A stretch of DNA of 64,000 nt, from positions 496,001-560,000 of the forward strand of contig CAWEPB010000003.1 in NCBI GenBank assembly GCA_963810815.1, in the 5' to 3' direction. The first letter of the stretch is position 1, and the number at the start of each line of letters is the position of its first letter. Shown piece by piece: positions 56,922-64,000 of the stretch. The translations under genes were made by a program, and so were the position numbers. The notes below the pieces were generated by a model. That model did not search any database, had not been told where the DNA came from, and saw only the letters and a list, made by a program, of their open reading frames with translations. This DNA is from CAVQWT01 sp963810815 (GTDB lineage: Bacteria; Pseudomonadota; Gammaproteobacteria; Burkholderiales; Casimicrobiaceae).

Positions 56922-57239
56922 GGCGATTATTCCTGGCGCCGGCATGCGGCGCGTGCTGGACTCGAGGGGAGGTGCGGCCCGCGGCCGCACCCGCGGCGTG
57001 CCGCGAGAGACTGCTTATTGGGCGAGTTTCCGAGGCGGGCCGTCCATAGCCACGGGGAGTTATGGGCGACTACTCCCTCTGGGTGATTTCAATCCCCCGC
57101 CATCGGGCTTATCCGTAGTAACCGGCCGGAGTGATGGCGCCGGCGGGCGCTCGCGCCTTAGTATCGCCGACGGGTTGCGGGCGACCGCCCGGCCCCTCGC
57201 CCCCTTGTTCCCCGAAGCCGTGTGCAGGAGGATAGGTCC
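56922..57239. promoter_or_regulatory. Divergent promoter region between the SQR-like gene and dsrA
   Basis: The 318 bases hold no supported gene. They must carry promoters for two major sulfur transcripts, but I cannot fix -35 and -10 boxes reliably: the sequence includes GCTTATCCGTAGTAACC and CTTAGTATCGCC, which are only weak candidates. An AGGAGGATAG ribosome site stands before the dsrA ATG. The arrangement allows shared regulation. Confidence 0.5.
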
Positions 57240-58535
57240 ATGACCAAGCAGATGCATCCGACCCCCATGCTCGACCAGCTCGAAACCGGGCCCTGGCCGA
57301 GCTTCGTCACCGGCTTGAAGCGACTCGCGAAGGACAAGGACTACGTCGTCGACCTGCTCGGCCAGCTCGAGCACTCGTACAAGACCCGCAAGGGCTACTG
57401 GAAGGGCGGCACCGTCGGCGTGTTCGGGTACGGCGGCGGCGTCATTCCCCGCTTCACCGAGGCCAAGGACGCCGACAACAAGCCGATGTTCCCGGCGGCC
57501 GCCGAATTCCACACGCTGCGCGTGATGCCGCCCGCCGGCATGCACTACAACACCGACGTGCTGCGCAAGATGGCCGACATCTGGGAGAAGCACGGCTCGG
57601 GCCTCATCGCCTTCCACGGCCAGTCGGGCGACATCATGTTCCAGGGCGTGACCAGCGAGAACGTGCAGCCGGCGTTCGACGCGATCAACGAGCTCGGCTT
57701 CGACCTCGGCGGCGCAGGCCCCGCGGTGCGCACGTCGATGTCCTGCGTCGGCGCTGCGCGCTGCGAGCAGTCCTGCTACGACGAGGGCTCGGCGCACCGC
57801 ACCGTGATCAACAGCTTCCTCGACGACATCCACCGGCCGTCGCTGCCGTACAAGTTCAAGTTCAAGTTCTCCGGCTGTCCCAACGACTGCATGAACTCGA
57901 TCCAGCGCGCCGACATGGCGGTCATCGGCACCTGGCGCGACAACATCCGCACCGACGAGGCGCTGGCGAAGAAGTGGTTCGCGAAGCACGGGATGGACGA
58001 GCTCGTCAACGACGTCGTCGCGCGCTGCCCGACCAAGGCGATCCGGCTGAAGGCGATCAAGGAGCTGAAGTCCGGCGACGCGATCTCGACGGTGGCGGTC
58101 AGCGACACGCACGGCCTCGAGATCGACAACCGCGACTGCGTGCGCTGCATGCACTGCATCAACGTGATCACCGGCGGGCTCGCGCCGGGCAAGGACAAGG
58201 GCGCGACGGTCCTGGTCGGCGGCAAGCGCACGCTCAAGATCGGCGACCTCATGGGCACCGTCGTGGTGCCGTTCATGAAGCTCGAGACCGACGAGGACCG
58301 CGAGAAGCTGGTCGAGCTCGGGCAGCAGATCATCGACTTCTTCGCCGAGAACGCGCTGGAGCACGAGCGCACCGGCGAGATGATCGAGCGGATCGGCATC
58401 GTCAACTTCCTCGAGGCGCTGGGCATCGAGGTCGACCCGAACATGATCTCCGCCCCGCGCACCAATCCGTACGTGCGGATGGACGGCTGGGACGAGGAAG
58501 TCGCCCGGATGGCCGCCAAGAAGCACGTCGCCTGA
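57240..58535 (+). CDS. dsrA: DsrA: dissimilatory (reverse) sulfite reductase alpha subunit
   Basis: The 431-residue product contains VRTSMSCVGAARCEQSCYDE and FKFSGCPNDCMNSIQRADMA, the C-x5-C ... C-x3-C cluster motifs that bind siroheme-[4Fe-4S], and a ferredoxin insert DNRDCVRCMHCINVITGGLA. With DsrB it forms an alpha2beta2 enzyme. The dsrEFH and dsrL neighbours show it works oxidatively, from sulfur on DsrC to sulfite. It is the first gene of the operon. Confidence 0.97.
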   Translation: MTKQMHPTPMLDQLETGPWPSFVTGLKRLAKDKDYVVDLLGQLEHSYKTRKGYWKGGTVGVFGYGGGVIPRFTEAKDADNKPMFPAAAEFHTLRVMPPAGMHYNTDVLRKMADIWEKHGSGLIAFHGQSGDIMFQGVTSENVQPAFDAINELGFDLGGAGPAVRTSMSCVGAARCEQSCYDEGSAHRTVINSFLDDIHRPSLPYKFKFKFSGCPNDCMNSIQRADMAVIGTWRDNIRTDEALAKKWFAKHGMDELVNDVVARCPTKAIRLKAIKELKSGDAISTVAVSDTHGLEIDNRDCVRCMHCINVITGGLAPGKDKGATVLVGGKRTLKIGDLMGTVVVPFMKLETDEDREKLVELGQQIIDFFAENALEHERTGEMIERIGIVNFLEALGIEVDPNMISAPRTNPYVRMDGWDEEVARMAAKKHVA

Positions 58536-58546
58536 GGAGAAGAACG

Positions 58547-59623
58547 ATGAGCCAACCCCAGATGCGGCGCGCGATCGAGAGCGGCGTACCGGACAACAAG
58601 CAGTTCCTGCACCCGCTGCTCGCCAAGAACTACGGCAACTGGAAGTACCACGACCGGCCGCGCCCCGGCGTGCTGCACCACGTCGCGCACACCGGCGACG
58701 AGGTGTGGACGGTGCGCGCCGGCACGCAGCGGCAGATGGACGTGCACACGATCCGCAAGCTCTGCGACATCGCGGACCGCCACGCCGAGAGCCACGTGCG
58801 GTTCACCATCCGCTCCAACATCGAGTTCATGGTCTCGTCCTTCGCCAAGGTCGAGCCGCTGATCGCCGAGCTCGAGGCCAACGGCTTCCCCGTCGGCGGC
58901 ACCGGCAACTCGGTGTCGATGATCGCGCACACGCAGGGCTGGCTGCACTGCGACATCCCGGGCACCGACGCGTCGGGCGCGGTCAAGGCGCTGATGGACG
59001 AGCTGATCGGCGAGTTCCGCACCGAGCAGATGCCCAACCGCGTCCACCTGTCGACCTCCTGCTGCGAGATCAACTGCGGCGGCCAGGCCGACATCGCGAT
59101 CATCATCCAGCACACGAAGCCGCCGAAGATCAACCACGACCTCGTCGCCAACGTCTGCGAGCGGCCGGCGGTGGTCGCGCGCTGTCCGGTCGCCGCGATC
59201 CGGCCCGCGATGGTCAACGGCAAGCCCTCGCTCGAGGTCGACGAGAAGAAGTGCATCTGCTGCGGCGCCTGCTACCCGCCGTGCCCGCCGATGCAGATCA
59301 ACGACCCGGAGTACTCGAAGTTCGCGATCTGGGTGGGCGGCAAGAACTCCAACGCGCGCGCCAAGCCGACGTTCATGAAGATGGTCGCCGCGGGCATTCC
59401 CAACAACCCGCCGCGCTGGCCCGAGGTGTCCGAGATCGTCAAGCGCATCCTGTACGTCTACAAGGGTGACGCGCGGCCGTGGGAGCGCCTGTCCGACTGG
59501 ATCGAGCGCATCGGCTGGCCGCGCTTCTTCGAGAAGACCGAGCTGCCGTTCACCAAGTACCTGATCGACGACTGGCGTGGCGCGCGCGTGAACCTGAACG
59601 CGTCGACGCACATCCGGTTCTGA
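58547..59623 (+). CDS. dsrB: DsrB: dissimilatory (reverse) sulfite reductase beta subunit
   Basis: The 358-residue product has LSTSCCEINCGGQADIAIII, NVCERPAVVARCPVAAIRPA and the ferredoxin-like EKKCICCGACYPPCPPMQIN, the beta-subunit cluster motifs. VRFTIRSNIEFMVSSFAKVE begins the siroheme domain. With DsrA it is the catalytic enzyme. The ATG follows dsrA by 11 bases with GAGGAGAAGAACG as ribosome site. Confidence 0.97.
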   Translation: MSQPQMRRAIESGVPDNKQFLHPLLAKNYGNWKYHDRPRPGVLHHVAHTGDEVWTVRAGTQRQMDVHTIRKLCDIADRHAESHVRFTIRSNIEFMVSSFAKVEPLIAELEANGFPVGGTGNSVSMIAHTQGWLHCDIPGTDASGAVKALMDELIGEFRTEQMPNRVHLSTSCCEINCGGQADIAIIIQHTKPPKINHDLVANVCERPAVVARCPVAAIRPAMVNGKPSLEVDEKKCICCGACYPPCPPMQINDPEYSKFAIWVGGKNSNARAKPTFMKMVAAGIPNNPPRWPEVSEIVKRILYVYKGDARPWERLSDWIERIGWPRFFEKTELPFTKYLIDDWRGARVNLNASTHIRF

Positions 59624-59643
59624 GCGGAAGGCGTCGCGCGCCC

Positions 59644-60003
59644 ATGAAATTCGGCATTCTGGTCAACGAAGGCCCTTACCAGCACCAGGCCAGCGACTCC
59701 GCTTACCTGTTCTGCAAGGCGGCGCTGGCGAAGGGTCACGAGATCCACCGCGTGTTCTTCTACCACGACGGCGTGAACAACTCGACGCGACTCACCGAGC
59801 CGCCGCAGGACGACCGCAACATCGTCGCCCGCTGGTCGAAGCTCGCCGCCGACCACGGCGTGGACCTCGTGGTCTGCGTGGCGGCGGCGCTGCGGCGCGG
59901 CATCAAGGACGAGAACCTCGCGCCCGGCTTCCGCATCTCGGGCCTGGGCCAGCTGGTCGAGTCCGGCATCCAGTCCGACCGGCTGGTCGTGTTCGGAGAT
60001 TGA
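59644..60003 (+). CDS. dsrE: DsrE: sulfur-transfer subunit of DsrEFH
   Basis: The 119-residue product starts MKFGILVNEGPYQHQASDSA and has VDLVVCVAAALRRGIKDENL with Cys78, the known persulfide site of DsrE, then GLGQLVESGIQSDRLVVFG. DsrEFH is a hexamer that passes sulfur to DsrC and is found in sulfur oxidisers but not sulfate reducers. The ATG at 59644 follows dsrB by 20 bases. Confidence 0.95.
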   Translation: MKFGILVNEGPYQHQASDSAYLFCKAALAKGHEIHRVFFYHDGVNNSTRLTEPPQDDRNIVARWSKLAADHGVDLVVCVAAALRRGIKDENLAPGFRISGLGQLVESGIQSDRLVVFGD

Positions 60004-60012
60004 GGGCGAACG

Positions 60013-60384
60013 ATGACCGAGGGAACCTCCAAGAAGTTCATGTTCGTCAACCGCACGGCGCCGTACGGCACGGCCTACGCGCTGGAATCGCTCGAGGTCG
60101 TGCTGATCACCGCGGCGTTCGACCAGGACGTGTCGCTGGTGTTCATCGAAGACGGCGTCTGGCAGCTGAAGAAGGGTCAGCAGACCAAGGGCATCGAGAC
60201 CAAGAATTTCTCGCCGACCTACCGTGCGCTCGAGGGCTACGACGTCGAGAAGCTCTACGTCGAGCGCGAGTCGCTGGAAGCGCGCGGCCTGACCGAGGGC
60301 GACCTCATCGTCGACGTCACCGTGCTCGGGGCCGGCGAACTCGGCCAGCTGATGGCGGAGCAGGACGTCGTCCTCTCCTTCTGA
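60013..60384 (+). CDS. dsrF: DsrF: structural subunit of DsrEFH
   Basis: The 123-residue product reads NRTAPYGTAYALESLEVVLI, TAAFDQDVSLVFIEDGVWQL, KKGQQTKGIETKNFSPTYRA and LMAEQDVVLSF, a DsrF/TusC-type protein with no conserved cysteine needed. It holds the hexamer together. Start ATG at 60013 is nine bases after dsrE. Confidence 0.95.
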   Translation: MTEGTSKKFMFVNRTAPYGTAYALESLEVVLITAAFDQDVSLVFIEDGVWQLKKGQQTKGIETKNFSPTYRALEGYDVEKLYVERESLEARGLTEGDLIVDVTVLGAGELGQLMAEQDVVLSF

Positions 60385-60396
60385 AAGAGCCACACG

Positions 60397-60693
60397 ATGC
60401 TCAATATCGTCAACAAGTCGCCGCTCGAGCGGAACTCGCTCGATGCCTGCCTGCGGATCGGCGCGCCCGGCGCGCTGCTGCTGATCGAAGACGGCGTCTA
60501 CGCGGCCGTCCGCGGCACCGCCGTCGAGGCCAGCGTCAAGGCGGCGCTCTCCAAGTTCCGCGTCTACGCGCTGCTGCCCGATCTCGAGGCGCGCGCCGTC
60601 GCCGACCGCGTGATCGACGGCGTGACCACCATCGACTACGGCGGGTTCGTCGACCTCGTGGCAGAGCACAACGCCTGCCAATCGTGGCTCTGA
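60397..60693 (+). CDS. dsrH: DsrH: sulfur-transfer subunit of DsrEFH
   Basis: The 98-residue product starts MLNIVNKSPLERNSLDACLR with a cysteine at residue 18, the position of the DsrH active thiol, then GALLLIEDGVYAAVRGTAVE and DLVAEHNACQSWL. It is the TusB-like member of the hexamer. Twelve bases after dsrF. Confidence 0.94.
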   Translation: MLNIVNKSPLERNSLDACLRIGAPGALLLIEDGVYAAVRGTAVEASVKAALSKFRVYALLPDLEARAVADRVIDGVTTIDYGGFVDLVAEHNACQSWL

Positions 60694-60736
60694 CGACCCC
60701 GTCCCCGCATCACCAACGCCCTATCAGGAGATCCGC

Positions 60737-61072
60737 ATGCCCACCATCGAAGTGAACGGCAAGAGTTTCGAGACCGACGAGGAAGGCTACCTCGTCAACC
60801 TGGCCGACTGGGACGAGGACATCGCCAAGCACATCGCGGTGACCGAGAACGTCGAGATGTCGCCGAACCACTGGGAAGTCGTCAACTTCCTGCGCAAGTA
60901 CTACGACGAGTACCAGATCGCGCCGGCTGTCCGCGTGCTGACCAAGGCGATCGGCAAGACGCTCGGGCCGGAGAAGGGCAGCAGCCAGTACCTGTACGAG
61001 CTCTTCCCGTACGGTCCGGCGAAGCAGGCGTGCAAGATCGCCGGCCTGCCCAAGCCGACCGGCTGCGTGTAG
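60737..61072 (+). CDS. dsrC: DsrC: sulfur-carrier partner of DsrAB
   Basis: The 111-residue product has SFETDEEGYLVNLADWDEDI, NVEMSPNHWEVVNFLRKYYD and the C-terminal arm PYGPAKQACKIAGLPKPTGC followed by Val, with both redox cysteines (99 and 110) ten residues apart. It carries the sulfur from DsrEFH to DsrAB as a trisulfide and closes to a disulfide that DsrMK reads. A cysteine-free paralogue is at 54363. Confidence 0.97.
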   Translation: MPTIEVNGKSFETDEEGYLVNLADWDEDIAKHIAVTENVEMSPNHWEVVNFLRKYYDEYQIAPAVRVLTKAIGKTLGPEKGSSQYLYELFPYGPAKQACKIAGLPKPTGCV

Positions 61073-61133
61073 GCGCGCCCGTCACGGCCACCCCCTAGCC
61101 GGTCCGCGTGGGCCCCATCGATCGCCGCCGCCG

Positions 61134-61877
61134 ATGCCAGCGATGACGCCCGCGACGATCGTGTTCGCCCTCGCGTTCTACGCCGCGTTCCTGGTGCTGG
61201 GGCTGGGCACGGCGTACCGGATCTGGGGCTACGTCCGCGTTCCGGCGCCGCTCAAGATCCCGACGACGCCGGCGCCGATCACGCGCGGCGGCGTGGCCCT
61301 GCGCCTGGCGCGCGAGGTCGTGCTGTTCGAGAGCCTGTTCAAGGCGAGCCTGTGGCTGTGGCTCGCCGGATGGCTGTTCCACGCCGGGCTGGCGCTGGTG
61401 CTGGCGCGGCACCTGCGGTACTTCACCGAGCCGGTCTGGGGCTGGGTCGCGTTCCTGCAGCCGTTCGGCGTGTACGCGGGGTTCGCGATGGCCGCGGGCC
61501 TGGCGGGGCTGTGGGTGCGCCGCATGTTCGTCGCCCGCGTCCGCTACATCTCGACGCCTTCCGACCACCTGATGCTCGGGCTGCTCCTGGCCATCGCGCT
61601 GTCGGGGCTGGCGATGAAATTCGTCGCACACACCGACGTCGTCGCGGTCAAGGCGTTCTTCCTCGGGCTCATGTACTTCGACTGGAAGCCGCTGCCGGCC
61701 GACGGTGCGCTGTACGTGCACCTTGGGCTGGTCGTGCTGCTGATGATCGTCTTTCCGTACAGCAAGCTGCTGCACGCGCCGGGGATCTTCTTCTCGCCGT
61801 CGCGCAACCAGGTCGACGACCCGCGCGAGCATCGCCATCTCGCGCCCTGGGCCGCCCGCCTCGACCCGAAGAACTGA
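61134..61877 (+). CDS. dsrM: DsrM: heme-b membrane subunit of DsrMK
   Basis: The 247-residue product has five hydrophobic helices: FALAFYAAFLVLGLGTAYRI, LWLWLAGWLFHAGLALVLAR, FGVYAGFAMAAGLAGLWVRR, HLMLGLLLAIALSGLAMKFV and VHLGLVVLLMIVFPYSKLLH. Histidines in LFHAGL and VHLGL are candidate heme ligands. It moves electrons between quinone and DsrK. Start ATG 61134, with an ATG at 61143 as alternative. Confidence 0.93.
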   Translation: MPAMTPATIVFALAFYAAFLVLGLGTAYRIWGYVRVPAPLKIPTTPAPITRGGVALRLAREVVLFESLFKASLWLWLAGWLFHAGLALVLARHLRYFTEPVWGWVAFLQPFGVYAGFAMAAGLAGLWVRRMFVARVRYISTPSDHLMLGLLLAIALSGLAMKFVAHTDVVAVKAFFLGLMYFDWKPLPADGALYVHLGLVVLLMIVFPYSKLLHAPGIFFSPSRNQVDDPREHRHLAPWAARLDPKN

Positions 61878-61884
61878 GACTGAC

Positions 61885-63420
<1,536 letters not shown>

Positions 63421-63471
63421 TCGGCGGCCCGCGGCCGACCGACAACGAAGCAACAGACCGGAGATCAGGCA

Positions 63472-64000
63472 ATGTCCACACCCCCCAGCCAATCTGTCGA
63501 AAAGCTCACGTTCCGTCGCTACAAGGACGGCGACGTGAAGTGGGAATCCTGGCGCGACCAGATCTTCCAGGCGAGCTACACGCACAAGTGCCCGACGTAC
63601 ATCCAGTCGACGCCGCCGTGCCAGGGCAGCTGCCCGTCGGGCGAGGACATCCGCGGCTACCTCAACATCGTGCGCGGCATCGAGAAGCCGCCGGCGGGCG
63701 TCAAGTGGCAGGAGTACGCGTGGCGCCGGCTGACCGAGGCGAACCCGTTCCCGTCGGTGATGGGCCGCGTCTGCCCTGCGCCCTGCGAGACCGGCTGCAA
63801 CCGCAACGAGGTCGAGGACCACGTCGGCATCAACTCGGTCGAGCATTTTCTCGGCGAGTACGCGATCGCGAACAAGCTCGCGTTCGTGCCGGTGCCGGCG
63901 ACCAGCGGCAAGAAGGTCGCGGTGATCGGCGGCGGACCCGCGGGGCTGTCCTGCGCGTACCAGCTCGTGCGCCGCGGCCATGAGGTGACCGTCTTCGACG
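63472..64000 (+). CDS. dsrL: DsrL: NAD(P)H:acceptor oxidoreductase of the Dsr pathway, N-terminal part
   Basis: The first 176 residues read SFTHKCPTYIQSTPPCQGSC-type sequence (YTHKCPTYIQSTPPCQGSCP), GEDIRGYLNIVRGIEKPPAG, RVCPAPCETGCNRNEVEDHV and KKVAVIGGGPAGLSCAYQLV, the GltD-like FAD Rossmann motif. The cysteine set binds [4Fe-4S] clusters. DsrL links DsrAB to NAD(P) and is the mark of oxidative Dsr systems. The gene is cut by the window end. Confidence 0.93.
   Translation, partial: MSTPPSQSVEKLTFRRYKDGDVKWESWRDQIFQASYTHKCPTYIQSTPPCQGSCPSGEDIRGYLNIVRGIEKPPAGVKWQEYAWRRLTEANPFPSVMGRVCPAPCETGCNRNEVEDHVGINSVEHFLGEYAIANKLAFVPVPATSGKKVAVIGGGPAGLSCAYQLVRRGHEVTVFD

Noticed and set aside
52000..57000. 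A CRISPR array near the Cas6-like gene
   Set aside because: I looked for regularly spaced direct repeats of 25-40 bases here and across the window and saw none; the only spaced repeats are attC sites in the integron.

Overview
The window looks like chromosome of a high-GC, sulfur-oxidising, CO2-fixing proteobacterium, most likely a betaproteobacterium. The evidence is a reverse-type dissimilatory sulfite reductase operon (dsrA-B-E-F-H-C-M-K-L), in which dsrEFH and dsrL mark the oxidative direction, together with a red-type form I RuBisCO cluster (cbbL-S-X with fbp, prk and tkt). The taxonomic placement is inference; the metabolic reading rests on recognisable proteins.

Layout. 1-13.7 kb: small accessory genes, all on the minus strand (GNAT, GFA, flavin reductase, EncFtn-like ferritin, methyltransferases, LanC-like protein, cupins, AHSA1-like proteins). 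13.7-25.9 kb: a chromosomal integron. An integrase gene on the plus strand (24852-25917, broken by one extra base) faces away from an attI junction at 24670. From there about 15-18 minus-strand gene cassettes run leftward, separated by attC sites of about 40-130 bp. Their cargo includes two near-identical tandem brnT-brnA toxin-antitoxin cassettes, a higB-higA cassette, GNAT enzymes, MOSC, a DHFR/RibD-like protein, GST, NTF2-like proteins, a broken halohydrin dehalogenase and a fragment of a mandelate-racemase-type gene. attC sites become degenerate toward the left, and the array may once have reached further. 26-36.6 kb: housekeeping genes (rlpA, tolB-pal-cpoB, mutY, an ECF sigma/anti-sigma pair, a frameshifted YeeE/YedE transporter, a DUF1178 gene, two tRNA-Lys genes). 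36.7-44.8 kb: Calvin-cycle genes cbbL-S-X-fbp-prk-tkt on the minus strand, divergent from cbbR. 44.8-47.5 kb: tusA and dsrE2 sulfur-carrier genes behind a structured leader, then a FadL-type outer-membrane protein. 47.5-56.9 kb: thirteen minus-strand genes transcribed divergently from dsrA. 57.2-64 kb: the dsr operon, cut by the window end inside dsrL.

The parts fit one lifestyle. Stored or bound sulfur is passed along TusA, DsrE2 and DsrEFH to DsrC, oxidised by DsrAB, and electrons enter the membrane or NAD pool through DsrMK and DsrL; these support CO2 fixation by the cbb genes. The least explained part is the divergent block at 47.5-56.9 kb. It combines an SQR-like flavoprotein, a cysteine-free DsrC paralogue, a tandem TusA fusion, a [2Fe-2S]/FNR reductase with an N-terminal helical region, an S24-like domain, a TauD-type dioxygenase and, most surprisingly, a protein resembling the CRISPR RNA endonuclease Cas6/Cmx6 with no CRISPR array in the window. 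This block is the best candidate for an undescribed system.

Several genes (DUF4287, a membrane protein, the dehalogenase, intI, YeeE twice) are each interrupted by a net single extra base. That uniform pattern could be assembly error rather than gene decay, so they should be checked against reads before being called dead.
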